Below are positions 37,425 through 48,399 of a stretch of DNA of 64,000 nt, piece by piece. The stretch's first letter is position 1, and the number at the start of each line of letters is the position of its first letter. The position numbers and the translations under genes are program-made. The notes under the pieces are model-generated. The model had not been told where the DNA came from, did no database searches, and saw nothing but the letters and a program-made list of their open reading frames with translations. This stretch comes from Epiperipatus broadwayi (lineage: Eukaryota > Onychophora > Udeonychophora > Euonychophora > Peripatidae). The stretch lies in NCBI GenBank assembly GCA_028023455.1, contig JAQFVV010000043.1:1735483-1799482 (forward strand), given 5' to 3'.

Positions 37425-38940
37425 GAACTCCGATAATGCGCTATTACTTTAAATAATAAATTTCGCGCACTTACATTATATTGAAAGTAATAGCACATTA
37501 TTGGAATTCGACTTTCATCTTAGTAATTTCAATATTTTCAGTGCTTTATAATAGTAAGATTTTATGCAATAATGAAATTAAAATCATGATTTCCACATTT
37601 TATGTATACACACATTAAATTTTATAAGATTATAATGTAAATTTGTTCAAACATTGTGCATGTTAATTTTGCATTTTAAATCACATTCTGTTTTTGCTTT
37701 TTAAAAAAGAATGTAATCAATTATTAATCATTTAGTGTCCACAGGTTTATTTTTAAAAGGTCAGTAATAGCAGTGAGCATAATTAAATTTGACAATTAAA
37801 AATTAAAATCTGATTTTTAATTGTAATTAACAATTTAAAAATTACTTACTGTGACTTGAAATTAATGTGAAATTTGATTTTTAAACCGAATTGAAAATTA
37901 AAGACAAAAATATGAATTTAATGTTTAGTTGTTAGTTTCATAAACAATTAATAAAATCATCGTCTCAAAGATTAATTACTAATTACGTTGTCACCAGAAA
38001 ACCACTGTTACAACATGAGTGTGAAGTTGGCGCTAGTTGTTTGCAAACAAACGTGTTTTTCTTACTGTACTGTAAATTATGCATAAAAATATATTATTTT
38101 GAATAAAATTAAATATTATAGTTAAAAAAAGTTTATCTTGTATCAATTTTTTTCAAATTTGAAATTTTTTATTAGTCATATTTTATTTCCTTTTTTTTTT
38201 TTTACGCGAATTTTGAAAAATCACAGACCGCATCCCCCCTTTTTCAATGTAAATTACGTCTATTTTTGAGCGATTTCATTTGCGCGTGTTTTCTGAGGAA
38301 CCTATCTATCGCGTAAAACGAGACCCAGATGTAATTATCTTTGAAACTTTATTTATATCTTGACATATAATAATTTTATTTATCAAATAAATATATTTTA
38401 AAAAAAACGTATTAAAACTATTTATATGGGAATAGATTAAATATTGTATTACTCTGAATTTAAGCCACAATAGGATTTTAAAATTGGAGAAAATATATAA
38501 AAATGATTTTATAATAGTTATTGACAAATAATAAATATTGTTATTTACTTAAATAGGAACTAAAAGAAAAGAGTGAATGGGGAACCTTATATAAACTGCT
38601 ATTAATGATTGTAATACTTTGCATATGCATACAGCTTAAAGCAAAGATGTGATTGTTGAGGAGTGAGAAATTGGCAGAAATAAGATGCTAAAATATTTGC
38701 TTTGAATTTAAGCCGCATCCTAATTTTATGTCTTCAAAATTTAAATAAAAAGTGCAACTCAAAGTCAAAATATTACAGTATTAATAAGTCTTCGATCAAA
38801 TAATAAAAATATTTCCACCACCAACAAAAGTGTTTATTATAATACTTAGACAACAGGATCTCTACAGTAAATGCAATTAATTCCATAGCTTGTTCATTAT
38901 ATCACATGATCACTATTTCTTATGCTAGCACATTACTGTT
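37425..38940. other. Intronic; possible body of a pogo-like element, otherwise nothing recognised
   Basis: An imperfect inverted pair GATAATGCGCTATTACTTT / GAAAGTAATAGCACATTATT at 37433-37505 and a terminal repeat at 38310-38333. No transposase frame. Confidence 0.4.
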
Positions 38941-39164
38941 ATTAAAACAGGCAAAACTATCTCCGTATAGTAGTGCCACTCAGTGCCAACCAAAGTAATC
39001 AATGGATGCCAGATCCAAAGCTCCTCACTGACGAAGACCACAAGCCAGAAACTAGTCTGGGGATATTGGATGAGTAGGCACTAGATAGGGATTTTATGCA
39101 CAAGCCTTCTGGCATCCACCGATTGCTCTGGTTGGCACTACTATATGGAGAGTTTTGCTTGTTC
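38941..39164. repeat. Family A, palindromic copy with short left arm
   Basis: The antisense arm TTAAAACAGGCAAAACTATC to GGATGCCAG is followed by the sense segment ATCCAAAGCTCC, an intact hammerhead-like core and the 3' half. Confidence 0.7.
39022..39063 (+). ncRNA. Predicted type I hammerhead ribozyme in repeat family A
   Basis: Core CTGACGA, hairpin GAC-CACAA-GCC with one A-C mismatch, GAAAC, TA, GTC. Helix I is TCCTCA/TGGGGA. Predicted cleavage is after 39057. Confidence 0.5.
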
Positions 39165-39840
39165 ATTACAGCATCTATACATTTGGCATACATTGAAATA
39201 TATGAATAGATTAAAGTATGCATATATGTATTTAGGAATAATTCACTTCAGATAACTTAGAAAAGAGTTATCTAAAATAAATATTTAAATAGAAAAATCA
39301 TAATACAAAATCAAAAAGGTGTTAAAATAATATACAGTTAATTTATTTATCTTTTATACTGTACATACAAATTTCAAAAGTATAAGCAATCTTTCCCTAA
39401 TGAAAACTATACTCAAACTTGCAATAATAAAGGCATAAAAAATCTTATGTTTATGAAAAATATAAATAATCTTTCTTGATGGAAACGAATTGAAATGACG
39501 GAATCTTAATAACAGTGCTGGAAATATTTTTTATGTGGTTGTTACATTATATGAAAATATTATCTATGCAATTTAATAAGCTTTAATAAAAGTTAGAGTG
39601 AAACACTCGTAAGTTTTATACCTTATACAACATTAACAATCTTTCCCTAATGAAAACGTAATCTTAATTTTAGAAACTCAAACAAACATAACCTAATAAA
39701 AAAAATTACATTTTTTTTTTTAAATTTTTACATTAACTATCTATTTCTGATTTCAGGATAAAATTTTATGTGTATATAGTAGAATAATTAAAAAAAAAAA
39801 CCCTGTATTTTCACTGATAAAAATGCAAATAATCAATAAA

Positions 39841-40683
39841 TGAACTAAATTGGTAATTAAGAGTTCCAGAACATGACAAAGATGACCCAATAAATGAACA
39901 AAATTGGTAATTAAGAGTTCCAAATCACGACAAAGACGACCCAATAAATGACTAAATTGGTAATTAAGAGTTCCAAAACACGACAAAGACAACCCAATAA
40001 ATGAACTAAATTGGTAATTAAGAGTTCCAAAACACGACAACGACCCAATAAATGAACTAAATTGGTAATTAAGAGTTCCAAATCATGACAAAGACGACCC
40101 AATAAATGACTAAATTGGTAATTAAGAGTTCCAAAACATGACAAAAATGACCCAATAAATGAACTAAATTGGTAATTAAGAGTTCCAAAACACGACAAAG
40201 ATGACCCCATAAATGAACTTGGTAATTAAGAGTTCCAAAACGTGACAAAGATGACTCGATAAATGAACTAAATTGGTAATTAAGAATTCCAAAATATGAC
40301 AAAGATGACCCAATAAATGAACTAAATTGGTAATTAAGAGTTCCAAATCATGACAAAGACGACCCAATAAATGACTAAATTGGTAATTAAGAGTTCCAAA
40401 ACATGACAAAAATGACCCAATAAATGAACTAAATTGGTAATTAAGAGTTCCAAAACACGACAAAGATGATCCCATAAATGAACTTGGTAATTAAGAGTTC
40501 CAAAACGTGACAAAGATGACTCGATAAATGAACTAAATTGGTAATTAAGAATTCCAAAATATGACAAAGATGACTCGATAAATGAACTAAATTGGTAATT
40601 AAGAATTCCAAAGCATGACAAAGATGACCCAATAAATGAACTAAATTGGTAATTAAGAGTTCCAAAACACAACAAAGACGACC
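39841..40683. repeat. Minisatellite, ~54-bp unit, 16 copies, with higher-order duplication
   Basis: Unit: CCAATAAATGAACTAAATTG, GTAATTAAGAGTTCCAAAAC, ACGACAAAGATGA. Sixteen units counted by the AATTAAGA(G/A)TTCC landmark; single units vary by 1-3 nt in length. A block of five units (starting near 40078) recurs from 40343, 265 nt later, with the same private variants. The overlapping minus-strand open frames are a by-product of a period divisible by three. Confidence 0.95.
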
Positions 40684-40964
40684 TGCTAGCCAAAATGGAT
40701 TGCGCTAAAACATCTTACCTACATGTGACCAAAATCATTCACTATATCACTTGTATTCATTATAAAAAATTTAATTAAATGAAACAAAATGTTAATACTA
40801 TCATTTGTATACTGAAAATATTATATTTCTTGTAGCAGATCTCATTATATAAAAATCTGACTGAAATCAATTTGTATTTGATATGTACATATAAATTCTC
40901 TAAGACAATAAAGTCAATTACTCAAAGCTTTAATAGATTTATAAATGTAGATGATAACAATTAA

Positions 40965-41152
40965 CCCTTAAACTATCAACAATCTCAATCAGTAGTCATG
41001 GCAACCTCCTTTAACAACTAGTACCACCTTTATATATGGTCTACATAAACATATCAGACCATTTATAAAACTGGTACCACTTTTATTGTTAAAGGAGGTT
41101 GCCATGATTACAGGTTGAGATTGTTGCTAACTTAAGGGTTAATTGTTATCAT
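40965..41152. repeat. Family E-like foldback
   Basis: Left ACAATTAACCCTTAAACTATC, CAACCTCCTTTAACAACTAG and the complementary right arm (GTTAAAGGAGGTTGCCATG, TTAAGGGTTAATTGTTAT) around a loop with TATGGTCTACATAAACATATC. Confidence 0.7.
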
Positions 41153-41425
41153 ATAAACTCTCATACTATATATATTTTATCAAATATGAGTAATAATGCT
41201 CTATTAATAAAATTATCTTGCAATTCTGACAGTCCTGTAAAAATAATTATCTTTTTATTTTTTTCTTTAGAAGTATTTCGTAATAATTACTTTGTAGTGG
41301 AAGCAATATTTTAACCAAAAAGTTTGTTTAAATAAGGAAAAAAAACATTCATTTACAGCTAAAAGGAATCAGAACAAAGAAAAACAAAATATAATATTTT
41401 AATATAAAATAAAATAAAACCTTGC

Positions 41426-41593
41426 CATTTGCTTTGATAACTATTAGAGGATCGAGCATTGGTAAAATGTTCATTAAATCTCTCATTTTAAATGTTCCCC
41501 GACTGTGAACCATATCTGAGCGTAAAGTACCCGAATTAAGGATTGCAAGATCCGAATGAGTGGAAGATAACATAATATCTGTGACAAAATTGC
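41426..41593 (-). CDS. 5'-nucleotidase-like gene, fifth visible exon (C-terminal domain, substrate pocket; probable GC donor)
   Basis: The acceptor TTTCTTTTAG precedes a frame that continues the previous exon: GNFVTDIMLSSTHSDLAI, LNSGTLRSDM, TFKMRDLMNILPMLDP and LIVIKAN. The NSGTLRSD segment matches the nucleotide-binding Nx(G/A)xxR motif of the C-terminal domain. The 3' end is unusual. A GT donor exists after GGCAAG (exon end 41421), but using it puts the next exon in the wrong frame and meets a stop within eight codons. Ending at 41426, after AAT G, gives a GCAAGG donor (GC-AG class) and joins in frame to the next exon as KAN-GRQILEALENG, which matches the family without gap. I therefore chose 41426. 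Confidence 0.85.
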
Positions 41594-41737
41594 CTAAAAG
41601 AAAAATATAGTAGAATTAAAAAAAAAAAAGTTAAACAAAAAGTAATTAGAAACATATTTTTTAAAAATTTACACTACTTATAAATAAAAGATGTAATATT
41701 AATTTTCCCCGTCGTTTGTATTTATAATTTAGTTTGT

Positions 41738-41882
41738 ACATGTTTGTTCATCTGTATAAAGAAGCAATTTCTTTCTTCTTTATAACCTAAAGGGTGCATT
41801 TTTGGTAAAGTTCACTGAAAGTGCACTCTAAGTTATAAAGAAGAAAAAAACAGCTTTGTTATGCTGACGAACAAATGATAAA
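41738..41882. repeat. Hairpin MITE
   Basis: Left TTTGTTCATCTGTATAAAG, TTTCTTCTTTATAACCTAAAG and GGTGCA; the right arm is complementary with several mismatches (TGCACTCTAAGTTATAAAG, GACGAACAAATGA). Confidence 0.55.
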
Positions 41883-42794
41883 TAATTTGAAATAAATGAT
41901 GTTTAAACTATTTCATATATAATAGCATAAGCTTTATATATACTAGAATATGTACACACCATTATACAAAAATGTTCTAATGATCTGCTGTTATGTAAGT
42001 TAACTTCAAATCATTTATACATTATATAATAACTCAACAAAAATTAGTTGATATTTGGTAAAAATGTAAAATTAAAACTGTAATGACTAACAAAAATGGA
42101 GGCAAGAATATAGAATTAATAAAGACTTGTTAGTTCTTTTTATTGGATGAAGTTTTCAATAAAGCAAAAATTGTGATATTTAATAAAACTTTTGATATGT
42201 CCATTTTGAAGAAAAAAACAAGTTGAAAGGGTTTGTGAGAAATGATTATTTTTTAAAATAAATAAATTAAAAACCCCTAACTTTTTGCTCGCAGTTGCCG
42301 ATACTAAACTTTTTAAGTTATATAGTTGATAAAGACTACAAAATGTATAGTCAAAAGTACGTCTAATAAACTAACTATAATTTATGTGAACTTTACTGTG
42401 TTTTAATGTATATATATATTAATTTGAGTATTACATATATTTTGGAAAGAATACAGAGATCAAATTTCATTTATTATATATATATACCATTCATGCTGAA
42501 TGTATCTACCTCTTCTTGCAGTATAAAAATGAAGTATCCAAATATATCTATAGTGAATGCATAATTATACAAAAATGAGAATTATTTGATGTAATAAAAA
42601 TTACACTGAGAGAGATGAAATTATTCTAGGGAATAATTTAAATTAAATTTCTCATTAATTAATTTTTTTTTTAAATCAACATTTATTGTACTGTAATATG
42701 TTTTAAATGTCATTAGTGGGGGGGGGGGTCAGTTTATGCTAGAATAATGAAAACATTAAGATTAAACACTGACTGACAGGGAATTATAATGCAG

Positions 42795-42930
42795 AGTAAT
42801 GAAATAAATTGAGATACTGCAAAATCTCTAGCGCTTGTTATAACACATCTGACAGCCAATCAGAGGCCATAATAGCTGTCCAAATGAAATCCAAACCTAA
42901 ACACACAACAAAGATGGCGGCCACCCTGGC
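42795..42930. repeat. Element F, single-copy (non-palindromic) relative
   Basis: Shares GAGATACTGCAAAATCTCTA, TGACAGCCAATCAGAGGCC and CCAAACCTAAACACACAAC with the foldback at 1.16-1.44 kb, and ends in GATGGCGGCCACCCTGG. Confidence 0.65.
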
Positions 42931-42934
42931 ACTT

Positions 42935-43705
42935 AAGAAAAGTTATTGACATAGGGGGAGCTATCTGATCACTACTAAAAATATGAAGCATTAAATAGTA
43001 CAAATAGCTGGAGTATAGATATATATGTTTCCAAACAAAAATAAAGAAAAGTGATGGGTATTATGCAAACAAAATTAAATAAAAAATAAAATATATGTAT
43101 TTCATAACTGGAACTACACTTGCTAGATAGCTAAAAAATTTTAAAAATTAAATTAAACAAATAAACAAGAGAAAGAATAAAAAATAAAATTTTACTTATA
43201 TAAATTAATTTTTTTTAAAGAAAAAAATAAAGGTTACCAATAAACAAACAAACAAACAAACAAACAAAATCACAAATCGAATTGTACAGAATAATTAAAC
43301 AAGTAAACAAAAAAAAAAAATACAAAATGAATTGTACAAAGTAATTTAAAAAGGTAAAAGGTTACGGCAGAATGTTGAAATCCTATGGTGCAATCATTTA
43401 GGTCAAGCATCTGCAAGATTTGTCACATGCTGCACAGGCGGTAAGTATCAAAAACTGATACATGGAGGAAACAATTTCTTTCTTGACCAAAATAAAGTGA
43501 AAATAACAATTTTCGGTGTGTTTCAACAATAATACATTGAAGAGGTTATATTTAAAACTTCAAATGGGTTTTTCTTGTCTATAAAGGAATCTAAAGAAAA
43601 ATAGATAATTGGGATTACTGGCAGTTTTTTTTTTTGCAAACAAATAAAGTTAAAATAATCACTTTGTATGTTTTCCAAAATAATACTAGAAACAGTTAAA
43701 ACCTT
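42935..43705. other. Intronic; no gene seen
   Basis: AT-rich, with an (ACAA)n tract at 43242-43268. Confidence 0.45.
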
Positions 43706-43709
43706 TAGG

Positions 43710-44080
43710 GTATATGAGCACAGACTTTCACACCACTCTCCACTCTATCTCATAACACTGATATACTTGAACACATATAAGTTGAAAAAATAAATAATCA
43801 CCAATATACGTATTTCATGCTAAACCAGCAATCATCAGTTGGTCCAGATTATCATCTCCACACATATATAATATATAAGTGCTCAGATATATATTAAAAT
43901 AGCCAATCTCATACTTTAATGGACAGGCTTCAATCCACTCCACACTCCAACTCTTCAACTATCCATTCAATTGAAAATCCGCAGATGGAACGCTCAAAGG
44001 CCACCCTGAGGCCGAGATTCTCATCACATCAATGTTGACCTAAAGTCAATCTGATCCCTCATGTACAGGACATAATCCAT
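43710..44080 (-). repeat. Family C copy
   Basis: Contains GAGCACAGACTTTCACACC, AATCACCAATATACGTATTTC, GGTCCAGATTATCATCTCC and AATGGACAGGCTTCAATCC in antisense order; the end TCAATGTTGACCTAAAGTC matches the copy at 53.55 kb. A related piece lies at 7845-7930. Confidence 0.55.
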
Positions 44081-44544
44081 TTAATACATATACAAGGCAT
44101 GATAGACATCTCTACTATGTAATAACTGAAATACAGGCTAGCTAAATTTATATTTTTTTAACTTCTTCTTTATTTGTAATTTTTATTTTTGAAAAAAATT
44201 GTACAAGTAAATTTGTATTTCTGTTCTTGTTTATTTAATTTAATTTCTAAATTGTTTAGCCCTCTGACAATTGTAGTATCATTTGTAAAAAAAAAATACA
44301 TTCAACATATTTTATTTAATTTTGTTTACATAACATCCATTACTTTTCTTTATTTTCATTTGTAAACAAAATAAACCCATACTGACTACTTGTATATGTT
44401 CATCACTTGATATTTTCAGTAATGGTCAGATAGCTCCTCCAATTGGCAATAACTGTCCTTAAGGGTCTGCTAAATGATTATCCAGAGTAATGCGTTTAAA
44501 TATTTGGGAAGTTGAACAGGTGATATTGAAAAATAATAATAATA

Positions 44545-45555
44545 ATAATAAATCAGCATTTATTTTTTATAGCGTCTGTATACAATTGTAATCACATTCA
44601 TATCGACTTTTTCAAACCAAATTGTGCAAATGCTTTTTGCGAGTGTTAAATAATAAATGACCCATACAAGATATAGAATTTATGCAGCAATAAAAGGAAT
44701 CCAAAGGAATCCTCTTATTATTACGACTCAAATATTTATATATGAGCAAATCTGAAGTACTGGCACAGAAGGTGTGACTATAGAACAGTCACTTTGAATT
44801 ACTATATATAACTTATGAATGAATGACGCCGATGAAATTTACTAGAATTTACTGAACGTCATTTCAACTGAAATTAATCATATATATAAATCAGCATTTA
44901 TTTTTTATAGCGTCTGTATACAATTGTAATCACATTACATATCGGCTTTTTCAAACCAAATTGTGCAAACGCTTTTTGCGAGTGTTAAATAATAAATGAA
45001 TACCCTCTGACCCATACAAGATATAGAATTTATGCTCATATATAAATATTTGAGTCATAGTAATAAGAGGATTCCTTTGGATTCCTTTTATTGCTGCATA
45101 AATTCTATATCTTGTATGGGTCAGAGGGTATTCATTTATTATTTAACACTCGCAAAAAGCGTTTGCACAATTTGGTTTGAAAAAGCCGATATGAATGTGA
45201 TTACAATTGTATACAGACGCTATAAAAAATAAATGCTGATTTATATATATGATTAATTTCAGTTGAAATGACGTTCAGTAAATTCTAGTAAATTTCATCG
45301 GCGTCATTCATTCATAAGTTATATATAGTAATTCAAAGTGACTGTTCTATAGTCACACCTTCTGTGCCAGTACTTCAGATTTGCTCATATATAAATATTT
45401 GAGTCGTAGTAATAAGAGGATTCCTTTGGATTCCTTTTATTGCTGCATAAATTCTATATCTTGTATGGGTCAGAGGGTATTCATTTATTATTTAACACTC
45501 GCAAAAAGCGTTTGCACAATTTGGTTTGAAAAAGCCGATATGAATGTGAATAATA
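44545..45555. repeat. 1-kb palindrome built from ~349-bp tandem units
   Basis: The right half (45031-45555) holds unit U (CTCATATATAAATATTTGAG to AAATGCTGATTTATATA), spacer V (GATTAATTTCAGTTGAAATG to CAGTACTTCAGATTT) and a second U cut at GATATGAATGTGAA. U starts 349 nt apart (45034, 45383). The left half is the same order reversed and complemented. Both outer ends abut AAT trinucleotide repeats. Identity between arms looks above 95% by eye. Two short open frames (45032-45232, 45381-45614) are the same repeat. Confidence 0.9.
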
Positions 45556-45779
45556 ATAATAATAATAAAAATAGAATAAAAATTGCAATGACTAAAAAAG
45601 ATCTTAATAAATAAAAGAGATTATTTCATGCTACATTGAAGTTAGATTTAAAGACTGTTCAACGTTCCGTTTAGAATGGTGCTTTATGGGAGTTAATAAG
45701 TTAACAATTAGGAGACTGAAGATTTTATACATGTGGATTACGGGGGAGGGGGGGAAATAAAATTAGCATTGTAAAAATA

Positions 45780-45985
45780 TGGAAAAGATTAAAGAAAATT
45801 TTTTTGAAAAACCTATGAGACGAAATAGAAGTTGGATAAGATAGAAAGGTAAAAAAAAAGTGGTAGGAAAAGAAATAAGTTGATAGATGATCTTAAGAAA
45901 GTAAATAGGAGTATGAAAGAATTAGAACAAGGATTAAAAAGATTTTGTGAAGTTGGCAGATATTAATAATGATGACAACAATAAC
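45780..45985 (+). pseudogene. Possible LINE 3' end remnant
   Basis: A lysine-rich stretch (WI, then DDLKK-like, then KELEQGLKRFCEVGRY and two stops) followed by an AATGATGACAAC tail resembles the C-terminus and tail of an RTE-like LINE, but no diagnostic motif is present. Weakly supported. Confidence 0.25.
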
Positions 45986-46206
45986 ACAATTTTTCTAGTT
46001 TTAATCAATTTAATTTTTTTGGAAAAAGGAAATAAATAAATAAAATCAAAGAATATACACACAATAAAACCCATTTGCATTGTTTATTTTTTAGTTTAGT
46101 TTAATTATTTTAATTAAAAATAATAGAGAAAAAGAAATTTAGAATTGTAAAACATATATCTTTAAAAAGGTAAATGCAAGAACATATTAATAAAATTACA
46201 TTATAC

Positions 46207-46302
46207 CTAAGTTTGTTTCTTTCGTCCTGATATTAGCAAAACGTCCATCTAATTCGACATCCATATTACCAAGAATTGTTTCCATTTGGTTATCTACCAC
46301 AG
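46207..46302 (-). CDS. 5'-nucleotidase-like gene, fourth visible exon (linker to C-terminal domain)
   Basis: The acceptor TTGAACAG precedes 96 nt read with two bases completing the previous codon. The donor is GTATAA and the exit phase is 1. The peptide reads VVDNQMETILGNMDVELD, then GRFANIRTKETNL. LDGRF followed by RTxETNLGN is a hallmark at the start of the 5'-nucleotidase C-terminal domain. Joined to the next exon it gives ETNLGNFVTD, the expected continuous motif, which supports both splice choices. Confidence 0.92.
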
Positions 46303-46781
46303 CTGTTCAATAAAAAAAAGACAAATATTAAATAAATTAAAAGATTATAGAATTAACTAGTTACTAAAAATAAATCCTTATTACCAAAGGTTATCATCAT
46401 ACACTTTCTGTCCAAGACAATATTTCTACCTTATTTTTTACCCTCCCTTAAGATTAATAGTACTGTTTTTATAATAAAATAGACTAATAATTTTTTTTTT
46501 TGCCTATATTTTGTGATCTATAAAATTTTCTTCATAATCTCTTTAAGTAAACAAACATCAAAAATTCCCACTACTTTCCTTATTTTCGCAGTAATAGGTC
46601 TTTTCTTTCTTAGTTTTTCCAATACTGGAATATTTCCAAAATTATCTCTTTCTTATTTTATTTATGTTTTAAAAGTTTCAATATGTTTATTTTTTAAAAA
46701 AAATATTTAAGATTCAGTTTCATAAAAAGCCATACCAAAAATAAGCAATTTATTTAATATTTTTTATAATTTTAATATAAT

Positions 46782-47150
46782 ACAGGCAAAACTCTCTATA
46801 GAGTAGTGCCACCCTGTGCCAACCAGAGTAGTCAATGGATGCCAGAAGGCTTGTACATAAAATCCCCATCTAGAGCCTACTCATCCAATATCCCCAGACT
46901 AGTTTTCGGCTTGTGGCCTTCGTCAGTGAGGATTCTTGGATCTGAGAGCACTGCACTTAGATCTTAGGATCTAATGCAACCTTCCAGCAGCCACCTTTTA
47001 TCTCTAGTTAACTACAAAACTATGAGAATGAAATTGAAAACATAATAATATTTTCAATCTAAGCTCAATAGTTTACATAACCATATGGGTCTGAACTCTG
47101 GTTGGCACAGTGGCACTGCTGTATGGAGAGTTTTGCCTGTTTAATAACAG
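46782..47150. repeat. Family A, long palindromic copy
   Basis: The left 250 nt is an antisense copy including the core and the 5' part (CAGCAGCCACCTTTTATCTC, then CTACAAAACTATGAGAATG). The right end is a short sense 3' terminus (GGTTGGCACAGTGGCACTGC to TTTTGCCTG). Confidence 0.7.
46891..46932 (-). ncRNA. Predicted type I hammerhead ribozyme in repeat family A (minus strand)
   Basis: Read on the minus strand: TCCTCA, CTGACGA, hairpin GGC-CACAA-GCC, GAAAAC, TA, GTC, TGGGGA. Relative to other copies one base is exchanged next to the GAAA. Because it lies sense to the nucleotidase gene, it would be present in that pre-mRNA intron. Confidence 0.5.
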
Positions 47151-47299
47151 TTATGTGCTAGCAAAAAAGATGGCGATCATGTGATGTTTAGTAATTTTAA
47201 TATATTGATTTACTTAAACTATATTTGATATACATTGATAAACTTTTCCTAAACGAATTGTAATTAAATTATAAGCATTAGGAACACTAAATAAGAAAA

Positions 47300-47885
47300 G
47301 CTGCAGTGCAGATGTATCTTAAATTTTGAGCAAAGCACTTTCAATACCTTAGTTATGATATCATATTCATAACAATGGGTAATGGAAAGGAGTGGTTAAT
47401 ACTAACAACTCCAACTCCCATACCCACCACACCATTTACAAGATGCCCTCATGCTGGCTGTATTGCAAAATACTATGGAGAATCAGGTGACAGCCTGGCA
47501 ATAAGATTGTCCCAACATCAGTATCTCTACAAAAGGGCCAAAAGCAATCCGGAACATGAATCCATATTTCTGGAGCATCAAAACACATTCGCCATACATT
47601 TGAGTCTTTATCAGTCAGCATCATGTGTTCGAACGAAATGACTCCAAATGCAAAATAAAGAAGGCATGGTACATCGCCAATAACTTGAACTCCATAAATA
47701 ACAAGGAATCTTGCTTCCCCCTCTCTAAAAAGTGGGCTACCTAATTCATTTGGATACATTTACATCCTATTTATACCCACCATCTCCCTTTCCACTACTC
47801 ATTGCTATGAATATGATATCATAATCAAGATATCGAACCTGCTTAGCTCAAAATTTAAGATACGTATGCATTGAAGCTTTTGTTA
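47300..47885 (+). pseudogene. Penelope-like element fragment with GIY-YIG endonuclease, flanked by inverted repeats
   Basis: The plus-strand open frame 47375-47641 encodes CPHAGCIAKYYGESGDSLAI, then RLSQHQYLYKRAK and AIHLSLYQSA. A cysteine pair followed by YYGESG.SL..RL..H is the GIY-YIG endonuclease signature found at the C-terminus of Penelope-like retroelements. After the stop, another frame continues with AWYIANNLNSINNK and FPLSKKW, resembling the element's C-terminal end. About 95 nt at 47298-47395 reappears inverted at 47790-47885 at roughly 80% identity by eye, consistent with the inverted or pseudo-LTR ends that Penelope-like elements often carry. The reverse transcriptase is missing. 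It sits in the intron between 50664 and 46302. Confidence 0.65.
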
Positions 47886-48399
47886 TTTAGCATTCCTAGC
47901 ATTTAGAATTTAATTAAAGTATATTTTTAAAAACTTTAATCTTATCATCTATCTAAGTACTGAAGTCTTTAATGATCTGCCATTAACGCTTTGCTATTTT
48001 AAGATATTCCATTTCTGATATATAAATTTCTATGTAGTGATTTTGTGAACCATATATTAAATTCAAATGGCAGTACCCCCCACCTCCCCATAAGCTATGA
48101 AATGACTCATATGTAATAAATGACGAATCTACCTATTCTTTAAGCTGTTGATCTTTATAACAATAAGCTTTCATTTGCTGACACTGCTGGAAATAAAAAG
48201 CAGAAATTCTATACGAGTCTGTTTTATATGTATATATTTAAAACTCAAAGAAATAGCACAATTAGAGATAAAATAAATGATAAGCGTTGCTGGATTTATA
48301 CGTGCATATTTAGAATGCAAGAAACAGCATAATTACAAATAAAATAAATGATAAGCATTACCGGTTTGGAAAGTGATTAATTAAAAGATAAAGAACAAT

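Noticed and set aside
39841-40683. CRISPR-like array of repeats
   Set aside because: Units are contiguous with no unique spacers, and the genome is eukaryotic.
39753-40693. Several overlapping minus-strand open frames encoding a repeated peptide
   Set aside because: They are the 54-bp minisatellite read in different frames; open only because the period is divisible by three and the unit lacks stops.
41400-41421. GT donor after GGCAAG for the fifth visible exon
   Set aside because: It breaks the frame into the next exon and leads quickly to a stop; the GC donor five bases earlier fits frame and homology.
44545-45555. The ~349-bp tandem dimer as a hammerhead retrozyme
   Set aside because: No CTGANGA/GAAAC pair on either strand of the unit, so the ribozyme part of the idea is not supported.
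45032-45614. Two near-identical plus-strand open frames
   Set aside because: Both are copies of unit U of the palindromic repeat; no codon-level sign of selection and no known motif.
47436-47759. 107-codon minus-strand open frame
   Set aside because: Antisense to the GIY-YIG frame, which has a recognisable domain; this frame has none.
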